Below, in pieces: positions 26,746 to 34,540 of a stretch of DNA of 54,776 nucleotides. The notes beneath the pieces were generated by a model. That model saw nothing but the letters and a program-made list of their open reading frames with translations. It was not told where the DNA came from and made no database searches. Position numbers and translations under genes: made by a program. How positions within the stretch are numbered: the first letter of the stretch is position 1; each line of letters starts with the position of its first letter. Source of the stretch: Desulfobulbus alkaliphilus (GTDB lineage: Bacteria > Desulfobacterota > Desulfobulbia > Desulfobulbales > Desulfobulbaceae); the NCBI RefSeq assembly GCF_016918545.1, contig NZ_JAFFQC010000026.1, positions 1-54,776 on the forward strand. The letters run 5' to 3'.

Positions 26746-27122
26746 GTGAACACTCCTTTGCGCCAGGCATAGACAACAGCCAAGGACAGAATAGAAACAA
26801 ACAGAACAATTTCGATGAGATCCAGGTATCCGAGTTCCGGGCTGTTATAAGCAACGGCAACGGGAAAAAGAAAGAGAATATCGACGGCAAAGGCAAGGAA
26901 AATCAGCGCATAGAGGTAATAGACAATGCCATAGCGGACCCAGGCGCTGCCAATGGGTTCCATGCCGCACTCGATCAACTGACCGGTTCGACCGGCTGAT
27001 TCCCGGGTATGCGAAGAAGGGCTGAGGAGTTTGACGATGATGATGGGACCGAAGCCGAACGTAAGGGCTCCGATCAGAAAAAGAGTAATGTAGATGATAT
27101 TGGTGAGAACAACCTGATCCAT
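26715..27122 (-). CDS. nuoA: NADH-quinone oxidoreductase subunit A
   Basis: First gene of the nuo operon. Three-helix membrane subunit of 135 residues with the characteristic YECGMEP-like loop written here as [45 protein letters not shown] lies seven bases before the ATG. The divergent LysR gene lies 260 bases away. Confidence 0.95.
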   Translation of the reverse strand: MDQVVLTNIIYITLFLIGALTFGFGPIIIVKLLSPSSHTRESAGRTGQLIECGMEPIGSAWVRYGIVYYLYALIFLAFAVDILFLFPVAVAYNSPELGYLDLIEIVLFVSILSLAVVYAWRKGVFTWERKTYQHQ

Positions 27123-27189
27123 TTTTCTCTCCTGAATATATCGACGACAACATCAATCAGAATGATGCAATTGATCAGCACCTTTTATC

Positions 27190-27218
27190 AAGCTACCGAA
27201 TTGCACCTGCGATGTCAA
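27190..27218 (-). promoter_or_regulatory. Candidate sigma-70 promoter of the nuo operon
   Basis: Reading leftward: a perfect TTGACA, a 17-base spacer and TAGCTT (weak -10). It lies about 70 bases before nuoA. The spacer between nuoA and the LysR gene is AT-rich and would also hold the LysR promoter. Confidence 0.4.
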
Positions 27219-27382
27219 GCATAATAGCCATGAATGATTACTCAATCATTTTCGTGCAGCGATGAAAATATTTTTTAATTCCCTAGAAAAATCGTTGACC
27301 TAATTTTATGAAATGTTAGTTTAACGAGTCCTTTCAATTGAAATCATACACTTGTTCAGCCGCACTGATACGAGACTGTCTC

Positions 27383-28363
27383 ATGGCTATAACCTTTCGT
27401 CAACTGGAAATTTTTATTGCCGTCGCTGAAACGCAACAGGTGACCAGGGCCAGTAAACGGCTTCTTTTAACGCAATCCGCTGTCAGTATGGCCCTGGGAG
27501 AATTGGAAAATCAACTGGGAGGACCTCTCTTTGACCGCCATGGTCGCAGCCTGCTGCTCAACGATCGCGGCCGCTATCTCCTTCCCCTTGCTAAAACCAT
27601 TCTCCATCAGGTAGCAAATATCGAAACCGTTCTTACCGAACAGCACGGTGCGGTTGCCGGAGTGCTCGAGATCGTCGCCAGTTCCACCATCGGCAACTAT
27701 GTTCTCCCTTTCCTTATCGGCGCTTTCATGCGCATGCACCCCGAAGCTCATATCAACATGCTGGTGGTCAACACCATGACTGCGGAAAAACTGGTTGCTT
27801 CCGGGCAGGCGGACTTTGGTTTTGTTGAGGGAGATATCAATGTGGAGTCGCTGGTGGCGACGCCCTGGTTTGAAGATGAGCTCGGGATCATCGTCAGTTC
27901 AACCCATGCCTTGGCCGAACGCGAATCTTTCGTGGTCCCTGACGATTTGAAGGAAACCAGCTGGGTCATGCGGGAGGAAGGTTCAGGAACAGCAGAAATT
28001 TTCACCAAAAAACTTGGTCGCCATGCCTCGCTGCTCAAGGTAGCCACCAAAACCGGTCATACAGAGGCTATCAAAAAGGCGGTGGAATCCGGGGTGGGTG
28101 CAGCCTGCCTGTCCATGCTGACGGTCTGCCGGGAAGCAGAAGAAGGCTGGTTGATAATCCTGCCCATTGAGGGAATCGACACCAGCCGGCAGCTTTGGAT
28201 CATCCAGCACAAGGACAAGATCATCACCCGGCTCATGGCCGAGTTTCTCAATTTCTGCGAGGTGGTCGCTAAAGAACACCTCGGTCAGGAGTGTCTCTCC
28301 TCACCATGGAGACTGCAGGCTCTGCTGAATAAAGTCAAAATAAACAAAGACCTGAATCCGTGA
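27383..28363 (+). CDS. LysR-type transcriptional regulator, C-terminus recast by a mobile element
   Basis: LTTR of about 326 residues. The winged HTH occupies residues 1-60 (TFRQLEIFIAVAETQQVTRASKRLLLTQSAVS, split by the recognition turn) and the type 2 periplasmic-fold effector domain about 90-295. ATG 27383 is preferred over the frame-opening ATG 45 bases upstream because MAITFRQLEIF matches LTTR N-termini. It is divergent from nuoA, so it might regulate the operon; the effector is unknown. The last four codons (Asp-Leu-Asn-Pro) and the stop lie at or inside copy F of the 218-bp element: the reading frame enters its terminal repeat and stops at the TGA there. The original end is not recoverable because copy F has no target duplication. 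Confidence 0.88.
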   Translation: MAITFRQLEIFIAVAETQQVTRASKRLLLTQSAVSMALGELENQLGGPLFDRHGRSLLLNDRGRYLLPLAKTILHQVANIETVLTEQHGAVAGVLEIVASSTIGNYVLPFLIGAFMRMHPEAHINMLVVNTMTAEKLVASGQADFGFVEGDINVESLVATPWFEDELGIIVSSTHALAERESFVVPDDLKETSWVMREEGSGTAEIFTKKLGRHASLLKVATKTGHTEAIKKAVESGVGAACLSMLTVCREAEEGWLIILPIEGIDTSRQLWIIQHKDKIITRLMAEFLNFCEVVAKEHLGQECLSSPWRLQALLNKVKINKDLNP

Positions 28364-28533
28364 CGGCTGGGTTCTTGTTTTGAATATATCGTGCTGTACT
28401 CATCTTATAATTGTAGCCGAATCCTTGACAATACCCTTCACCAGCCGCTCTTCGGGGCATCCGTCCGTACGCGATCTTCATTGCCGTACCCATCCGATAA
28501 GGTTTACTTTAATCGAACGCTCACGGATCCAGG
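28351..28533 (-). repeat. 218-bp element, copy F (internal deletion)
   Basis: 183 bases. Both ends are present (CCTGAATCCGTGACGG and CTCACGGATCCAGG), but about 35 bases of the outer long-hairpin arm are gone. The deletion joins two near-identical direct repeats, CGAACGGTCAC and CGAACGCTCAC, as expected of slippage. The flanking pentamers do not match. The left end supplies the LysR stop codon. Confidence 0.88.
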
Positions 28534-28679
28534 CAGAGGAAAGATAAAGGGACCAGTAAACCCGGTACATGATGTCCTTCATGTACACCGAAGAGCCGTT
28601 CCCTGGCTCAGCAGGAAAGGGAGCTGCTGGAAAATGGCAGCCCCCTGATCCTCCGCACTCCGCTCCCCTTCAAAGTGTG

Positions 28680-29888
28680 TCACTGCAGCACTTTGAGTGC
28701 CTGCTTGATGCGCTCCATACCCTTGCCAATCACTTCCAGTGAGGTGGCAAAAGAAAAACGGATGAAGTCATCAGCCCCGAAGGCTGCCCCCGGGACACTG
28801 GCGACCCTGGCCTCGCTGAGAAAATAATCGGCAAGAGCAACAGAACCATCGATGGTCTTCCCTTGGCACGTTTTGCCGTAATAAGCCGAAAAATTAGGAA
28901 AAACGTAAAAAGCTCCCATGGGAGTGACGCAGCTCACCCCTTCCAGCGCCTGCAGTTCACGAACAAAAAAAGACCGGCGTGGCAGGAAGGCTTCCCGCAG
29001 AAGAGCGGGGAAGTCCTGGGGTCCCGTCAAGGCAGCCAGTGCCGCGTACTGAGATGGCGCGGCCGGATTCGAGGTGGACTGACTCTGGATCTTGTTCATC
29101 GCTTTGATCACGTCCAGAGGCCCGGCTGTGTACCCTATCCTCCAGCCGGTCATGGCATACGACTTTGATACGCCGTTGGAAATCAACACCTGATCACGCA
29201 ACCGCGGGTCCACATGAAGGATATGGGGAATCTTCCCTTCTGTGTAGGAAATTTCCTCATACATGTCATCGGACACGACCAGCCAGCCATGCTCCAGTGC
29301 CATGGCGGCAACCACCTCCAAAGCGGCCAGGGAAAGGACGGCCCCGGTGGGATTTGAGGGACTGTTGAGAATGATGGCCTTGGTTTTAGAGGTAGCGTAT
29401 TGCTCCAGGACCGACGGCTCGAGATCAAATCCATTTTCTTCTCTGAGAGGGACAAAGACCGGTGTGCCGCCCGCGAGTTGGACCATCGGTGGATACGAAA
29501 CCCAGTACGGCAAAGGAATGAGCACTTCGTCACCGGGATTCAATATCGCCTGGAAAATATTGTAGAGTCCGTGCTTGCCGCCGCAACTGACTTGTATCTC
29601 ATCGGGAGTGTATTCCCACCCCTGCTCCCTTTTGAACCGGGCGCAGATCGCTTCACGCAACTCGAGAATTCCTGGGACCGGTGTATAGCGAGTGTGCCCA
29701 TCGTAGATGGCCTGCTTTCCAGCGTTGCACACGTGGGTCGGCGTTGGCAGATCGGGTTCACCGACACTGAAGTTGAGAATATCCGCTCCGGCAGCCCGCA
29801 GGGCCTTGGCCTTTGCATTAACGGCAAGGGTCGGCGACGGGGGGATTTGCAAGACCCGGTCCGCCAGCACAATTTTTCCAATCGACAT
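28680..29888 (-). CDS. Class I pyridoxal-phosphate aminotransferase (aspartate aminotransferase type)
   Basis: Fold-type I aminotransferase of 402 residues, close to bacterial AspC (subgroup I-gamma). It shows the N-terminal FSVGEPDLPTP, the NSPSNPTG asparagine loop, SDDMYEEISY with the PLP-ring Asp, SNGVSKSYAMTGWRIGY with the Schiff-base Lys, and the C-terminal FIRFSFATS Arg that binds the alpha-carboxylate. It probably uses aspartate/2-oxoglutarate; substrate range cannot be read from sequence. The second of two possible starts (ATG after GTG) is chosen because GGAAGGAG lies seven bases before it. It is convergent with the LysR gene. Confidence 0.88.
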   Translation of the reverse strand: MSIGKIVLADRVLQIPPSPTLAVNAKAKALRAAGADILNFSVGEPDLPTPTHVCNAGKQAIYDGHTRYTPVPGILELREAICARFKREQGWEYTPDEIQVSCGGKHGLYNIFQAILNPGDEVLIPLPYWVSYPPMVQLAGGTPVFVPLREENGFDLEPSVLEQYATSKTKAIILNSPSNPTGAVLSLAALEVVAAMALEHGWLVVSDDMYEEISYTEGKIPHILHVDPRLRDQVLISNGVSKSYAMTGWRIGYTAGPLDVIKAMNKIQSQSTSNPAAPSQYAALAALTGPQDFPALLREAFLPRRSFFVRELQALEGVSCVTPMGAFYVFPNFSAYYGKTCQGKTIDGSVALADYFLSEARVASVPGAAFGADDFIRFSFATSLEVIGKGMERIKQALKVLQ

Positions 29889-30026
29889 CACTATGCTCCT
29901 TCCTTGAATACCTTTCCGATTGATGAAAACATTGCGCTCTAACGCGTTTGGATTTTTTTAACAAGGACAAAAAGCAGGAAATGGGAGTCCATTCTCCCAG
30001 GCACAACCCGTTCAGGGCTTTTTGAA

Positions 30027-30153
30027 CCTGGACTCGTGATCGTTCGCCGCGAAGGGCGGCTGGTGAAGGTTATCATCAAGGATTCCAATGCAATTATAAT
30101 CTTATTACAGCACGATATATCCAAAACAATCGTCAAGCCGTCACGGATTCAGG
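30027..30153 (+). repeat. 218-bp element, copy G (short form), with target duplication TTGAA
   Basis: 127 bases: the left terminal repeat (CCTGGACTCGTGATCGTTCG) joins directly to CCGCGAAGGGCGGCTGG, so the complete long hairpin is missing. The right half is well conserved, including TATAAT. Exact direct repeats TTGAA lie at 30022-30026 and 30154-30158. The insertion fell within the last codons of the cytochrome gene and gives it a new stop. The intact target duplication means the short form either moved as such or shrank afterwards. Confidence 0.92.
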
Positions 30154-31913
30154 TTGAAGACCGGACAGGGTTTCTCCCGGTCATACTCCTGATACACGGG
30201 ATCGTCCAGAGTGGTATGACAATCAAGGCAAAGACCGACACGCAGTATTCTCCGCAATTCCTCGCCATTGAAAGGACGCACGTCCTGCCGCGAACCATAC
30301 TGGAGAGGTTCTCCATCGATGGTGACATAGGTATCAAATCCCGGCGTGAGCCCTGCATCGGTTGACAAGCCGCGATCCACCGGAAAAAATTCCCAGACCC
30401 CATCTTTTTTGACCACCGTTCCCTCGCCAAGTCCAACAGTTTTTGGTGAAGCATGACAATCCTTACATGTCCGGCCCTGCGCCTGGGTGGTATGCGGGCT
30501 GATGGCCGCCATGGTGAATCGGTTAAAACCACCCGTGATGTTTCCCTCTTCATCAACCAGGGTCACCAGGTCCTGGCAACCCGGGGTCATAACCACTATT
30601 TTGTCACCCCAGACTCCGAGCATGGGTTTTTCATAACGGATGTAGGATCGCCCCTCTTCCCACCAGCCCTGAGTTTCTTCCAGGGTCAGCTTGTCCAGGT
30701 GTGTTTCCCTATCATCCCGTTTCACGTGACAGCCGTAACACTGGGGCACCCAAGTGGAATGGCAGGCATCGCAGCTCACCCGTTCGTGGCCGGGATATCG
30801 GCAGGCTTGCTCGTGGGGAGCCCGGAGCAGCCGCTCTTTGCCATCATTTTTCCCGCGGAGCATGAACACCCCGTCGTCTCTTGCAAACACATTGGTCAAT
30901 TGGTTCTGCTTGCGCGTCAAGCCAGGTTGTTCGTCATGACAGCTCTGGCAGGTGATCTCGATAGCCTCTTCATAATGCGCATAGTATTCACCATCCCCCA
31001 TGACCTCATCCCGGGTATGACAATCAATACAGGACATACCTCTTTTGTGGTGTATGTCCTCGGGCAATCGCAGATAATAACGATCACCAACCAAACGCTG
31101 CGAAGAATGTTCACCCTGTTCATAAGGGGTACCATACCCTTCGGCTTCATACAGGCCGGTGTAGGAGAGGCCAAGACGGCCAGAGCGGTTATGACAACGG
31201 ATACAGTTGTCATCCGGGACCTCTTTGATTATCAGGGGATGTGGCCTATCAACGTCATCCCAGATGTCATCGGGTATCTCCGTAGTCACCGTGTTCTGGG
31301 GTGTCCCTTCCGGCAGCACATAATGACAGGCAGAGCATCCACCACCTTTTTCATTGAAAAAAGCCGGTGCACCGGGAAGATCGTTCTTCTGTTTCCAGAG
31401 ATGGCATGTGGCGCAGAGCTTGCGGAAATAATCAATGGCCAGGGAGTTTTCCCCGGTTTCAAGCAATTGTTCCACCGAGATGTCCGCATCCTGCGTGTCC
31501 CGCTCACCCCAATAATACAGCAAGGTTGCCAGGATGCCTCTATTAGTGGCCATCAGGGATTTCTTCACCTTGTCGGTATCCTCGGGATGACAGCCCGTTA
31601 CGCCGCAGGTTCGGTGGACAACGCGCAAATCACCAGGATTGAGAACCATGCCGATATGGGCTTTGTCCTTGTCAATAGCCAAAGGATCACCCAGATGGCA
31701 GGGAGAACAGCCGATGACCAAGCGGTCATGGGCTCCATCCAGCACCTCGGTGGTATGGCACTCGATACACATCTCCACCATACCGGCAGTGGTGATGGAT
31801 AACTGCTCCGGCCGTTCGGTAGCCTGCTCGCGAACAACCAGGTAGCCAATCAGCGCCAGAATGACAGGTAAAAAGAGAACAGCAGAAATTCGACCGTGAA
31901 AAGACCGACTCAT
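30141..31913 (-). CDS. Membrane-anchored multihaem cytochrome c, about 12 haems
   Basis: Periplasmic electron carrier of 590 residues anchored by an N-terminal helix (about 10-28). Eleven CXXCH motifs are visible (CIECH, CSPCH, CATCH, CSACH, CIRCH, CIDCH, CQSCH, CDACH, CYGCH, CKDCH, CLDCH) plus one CGVTGCH (CX4CH), so up to 12 haems. The middle contains a long non-haem insert (about residues 440-500). The family resembles large periplasmic cytochromes of sulfate reducers; the redox partner is unknown. ATG 31913 follows GGGGTGG by eight bases and is preferred over a GTG four codons upstream. The C-terminal residues Asn-Leu-Asn-Pro and the stop come from copy G; before insertion the gene would have ended Val-Phe-Lys-Lys-Pro. 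Confidence 0.88.
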   Translation of the reverse strand: MSRSFHGRISAVLFLPVILALIGYLVVREQATERPEQLSITTAGMVEMCIECHTTEVLDGAHDRLVIGCSPCHLGDPLAIDKDKAHIGMVLNPGDLRVVHRTCGVTGCHPEDTDKVKKSLMATNRGILATLLYYWGERDTQDADISVEQLLETGENSLAIDYFRKLCATCHLWKQKNDLPGAPAFFNEKGGGCSACHYVLPEGTPQNTVTTEIPDDIWDDVDRPHPLIIKEVPDDNCIRCHNRSGRLGLSYTGLYEAEGYGTPYEQGEHSSQRLVGDRYYLRLPEDIHHKRGMSCIDCHTRDEVMGDGEYYAHYEEAIEITCQSCHDEQPGLTRKQNQLTNVFARDDGVFMLRGKNDGKERLLRAPHEQACRYPGHERVSCDACHSTWVPQCYGCHVKRDDRETHLDKLTLEETQGWWEEGRSYIRYEKPMLGVWGDKIVVMTPGCQDLVTLVDEEGNITGGFNRFTMAAISPHTTQAQGRTCKDCHASPKTVGLGEGTVVKKDGVWEFFPVDRGLSTDAGLTPGFDTYVTIDGEPLQYGSRQDVRPFNGEELRRILRVGLCLDCHTTLDDPVYQEYDREKPCPVFNLNP

Positions 31914-32027
31914 ATGACGTTCCACCCCTTTTCAGGCCGGAAAAAAGCTGGTTTCAGGCAAGATATATCCAATTGGAAAAGAAAAGAAAACTCTGTCACC
32001 GAACGTACCGAGGAACAAAGGTTGCCT

Positions 32028-33653
32028 TCACTCGACAAATCCCTGCGCCAATGGATAACGACGGCCGGGTCCGAAGGCTTTGCTGGTTACTTTAATGCCA
32101 AGTGGCGCCTGCGTTCGCTTGTACTCATTGAGCCGGATTCGCCGGATTATATCCCGTACCACCCGGATATCGTACCCCTGGGCGGCTATTTCAGAGGCGC
32201 TTTTCAACTCTTCCAGATAGGCATGCAGGACAGCGTCAAGAACCGGATAGGGAGGCAGGTCATCCTGATCAAGTTGATCAGGTCTCAATTCAGCTGTCGG
32301 TGGTCGCATGATGATACTCTCAGGGATCACCTCACCTTCCCGGTTGACCTGGCGAGCCAGAGCATACACCATGGCTTTGGGGACATCGGCAAGGACGGCC
32401 AGCCCGCCGCACATGTCACCGTACAGGGTGCAATACCCTACAGCCATTTCTGATTTGTTGCCGGTTGACAAGAGCAACCAATTGAATTTATTAGCCAAGG
32501 CCATGAGCAAGTTGCCTCGGATTCGAGCCTGGATGTTCTGCTCGGTTATATCTTCAGGATACCCGGCGAACAGGTGCGCCAGTATCTCGCGATAAGAATC
32601 CATGGCATGAGCAATGGGCAGCACCTCAAAACCGCAGAGCAGGTTTTTTGCCAGCCTGGTGGCATCGTCTACAGACTGTTGCGATGTATAAGGCGAGGGC
32701 ATGGCAACACAAAGGACATTTTCAGGCCCCAGGGCTTGACAGGCAATCACCGCTGTCACTGCTGAATCAATCCCGCCTGAAGACCCTACCACCACTTTGC
32801 CGAAACCGGTTTTGTGCAGATAATCACGTACCCCGGTTACCAGAGCCGTTGCAACGTGGGCCACGGAATCTTCAATTGAACAGCAACCGTCATCGTCCCA
32901 ATTGTCGCTGTCCGTAATCAACATCTCTTCACTAAAACCGGCGGCAACATGCTGGGTATTGCCGGACCTATTGATGACCATGGAATGCCCGTCAAAAACC
33001 AGCCCATCCTGACCACCGATCTGATTGACATAGAGCAGAGGCAGCGAATTCCTTTGACACATTTCCCCAAAAACACGGCGCCGTTCATTGATTTTGCCGT
33101 GATAATAGGGCGAAGCGGAAATATTAATGAGGCAGTCCGGAACAACCGGACCAACAGCAAGATCACGAAGGGGATCATGAGGGTAGGCCTGATGGTTCCA
33201 CCAGATGTCTTCGCAGACGGTCAATCCGAAGTGCAGCCCTTTGAAGGGAAAAACCGTCAACACGGTTCCAGCTTCAAAATACCGGGTTTCATCGAAAACA
33301 TCATAGGTTGGTAGCAGCTGTTTGCGGGCCCGGAAAGCAATATGGTTCCTCTCAACAACAAATGCCGAATTATACAGCCCCTTCCCGGGCTCCTGTCGCC
33401 GTTCCAGCACCCCGACAATACAGGTGATGCCGTTCAGTCCGGTGATCAACTGCTCCAGAACGCGGTCATGAGCATCAAGAAAATCGGGACGTTCCAATAA
33501 GTCACGGGGAGGATAGCCGCACAACGACAATTCAGGAAAAACAACAAGATCGCAATGTGCCTGACGGGCTTTTTCGATCCATGTAAAAATATGCCCCAAA
33601 TTTTGCTCAAAGGCTCCGATAATCGGATTTGTCTGGACTAGGGCTATTTTCAA
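32028..33653 (-). CDS. nadE: Glutamine-dependent NAD+ synthetase
   Basis: Two-domain enzyme making NAD+ from deamido-NAD+, ATP and glutamine. The N-terminal nitrilase-like amidase domain (1-260) has Glu41 in VVFPELSLCGYPP, a Lys in the ARKQLLPTY segment and the nucleophilic Cys in GLTVCEDIWW. The C-terminal synthetase domain carries the PP-loop GSSGGIDSAVTA, STGNKSEMAVGYCTLYGD and a C-terminal KRTQAPLGIKVTSKAFGPGRRYP. 541 residues, the normal length. It is probably monocistronic. Confidence 0.96.
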   Translation of the reverse strand: MKIALVQTNPIIGAFEQNLGHIFTWIEKARQAHCDLVVFPELSLCGYPPRDLLERPDFLDAHDRVLEQLITGLNGITCIVGVLERRQEPGKGLYNSAFVVERNHIAFRARKQLLPTYDVFDETRYFEAGTVLTVFPFKGLHFGLTVCEDIWWNHQAYPHDPLRDLAVGPVVPDCLINISASPYYHGKINERRRVFGEMCQRNSLPLLYVNQIGGQDGLVFDGHSMVINRSGNTQHVAAGFSEEMLITDSDNWDDDGCCSIEDSVAHVATALVTGVRDYLHKTGFGKVVVGSSGGIDSAVTAVIACQALGPENVLCVAMPSPYTSQQSVDDATRLAKNLLCGFEVLPIAHAMDSYREILAHLFAGYPEDITEQNIQARIRGNLLMALANKFNWLLLSTGNKSEMAVGYCTLYGDMCGGLAVLADVPKAMVYALARQVNREGEVIPESIIMRPPTAELRPDQLDQDDLPPYPVLDAVLHAYLEELKSASEIAAQGYDIRVVRDIIRRIRLNEYKRTQAPLGIKVTSKAFGPGRRYPLAQGFVE

Positions 33654-33806
33654 AATGGAAACAACGTTTGATGAAATCTGGAGTTCGATTGCGGCTGAAG
33701 TATTTTTTTATCAGACCGCTTGAGGTTCGAGCGAAAGAAGATACTTGAACCGGGCGAGCGGGGCGTTTGCTTGCGGAGGCATTGTCTGTCACTGCCCTCC
33801 GAAACC

Positions 33807-33839
33807 AAAAGTGAACCCGGCAGAGATCACCCTGCCGGG
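33807..33839 (-). terminator. Rho-independent terminator after the cold-shock gene
   Basis: Leftward: CCCGGCAG, an eight-base loop and CTGCCGGG, then TTCACTTTT. The stem is perfect and the T-tract is interrupted. It lies about 20 bases past the csp stop codon. Confidence 0.6.
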
Positions 33840-33860
33840 CAGGATACGTCATATATATAT

Positions 33861-34061
33861 TTATGACTTCAGGACGTTGGCAGCGGCCGGTCCCTTGGGG
33901 CCGTCAACGATTTCGAACTCTACTTTATCGCCTTCGTTGAGGGTTTTGAATCCCGATCCATTAATAGCCGAGTAATGGACAAAGACATCCTTGCCATCTT
34001 CCTGTTCGATAAAGCCAAAACCCTTGGATTCATTAAACCATTTTACTGTTCCTTTCAACAT
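33861..34061 (-). CDS. CspA-family cold-shock protein
   Basis: Single OB-fold nucleic-acid chaperone of 66 residues. It has RNP1 KGFGFI and RNP2 VFVHYS, with the conserved start [10 protein letters not shown]. It melts RNA secondary structure in the cytoplasm. The upstream region is about 250 bases and AT-rich, which would allow the long leader typical of cold-shock mRNAs; a weak leftward TTGTTT-16-TATTCT lies at 34183-34210. Two purine-rich blocks (AAGGAG and AGGGAG) precede the ATG. Confidence 0.95.
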   Translation of the reverse strand: MLKGTVKWFNESKGFGFIEQEDGKDVFVHYSAINGSGFKTLNEGDKVEFEIVDGPKGPAAANVLKS

Positions 34062-34182
34062 CGCTCCCTTGTTCTCCTTGTATTGGGCTGATCATTCTCT
34101 CCATACAGAATTGCCGGCCACGCTCAACGAGATACAACAGCAACGCGACAGGAACACATCCGTATGATCTACTCCTGGGCGG

Positions 34183-34210
34183 AGAATAACACTAAAAAAA
34201 TTAAAAACAA
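34183..34210 (-). promoter_or_regulatory. Weak candidate promoter for the cold-shock gene
   Basis: Reading leftward: TTGTTT, 16 bases and TATTCT. It would give an untranslated leader of about 115 bases, in the range for cold-shock genes. The match to consensus is modest. Confidence 0.3.
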
Positions 34211-34320
34211 GGATTTTAACGATATCGTCAGCAAGGGCTTTTGATTTTATTTGACCAGCACTTGTTATGGATGATCATCGCGGCACATTCCTGCTGAAAG
34301 TCGGCAGGCCATTGTATCCT

Positions 34321-34534
34321 CCTGGATCCGTGAGCGTTCGTCCGTGCGTCAGCTTTATTGTCTGTGACCGTTCGATTAAAGTAAACTTTATCGGACTGTT
34401 ACGGGCAATAAAGCTGACGCACGGACGCTCCGAAGGGCGGCTGGTGAAGGTTCTCTTTAAGGATTCTGCTGAAATTATAATATGATTACAGCAAGATATA
34501 TCCAAAACAAGCGTCCAGTCGTCACGGATTCAGG
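34321..34534 (+). repeat. 218-bp element, copy H, with perfect palindromic arms and target duplication ATCCT
   Basis: 214 bases between exact direct repeats ATCCT (34316-34320 and 34535-34539). The outer part of the long hairpin is a perfect 21-base inverted repeat (34340-34360 with 34406-34426), whereas other full copies have mismatched arms. TATAAT is intact. The right target duplication starts two bases beyond the mltG stop codon (plus-strand 34541-34543), so the element sits just after mltG without changing its protein. Confidence 0.94.
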
Positions 34535-34540
34535 ATCCTG

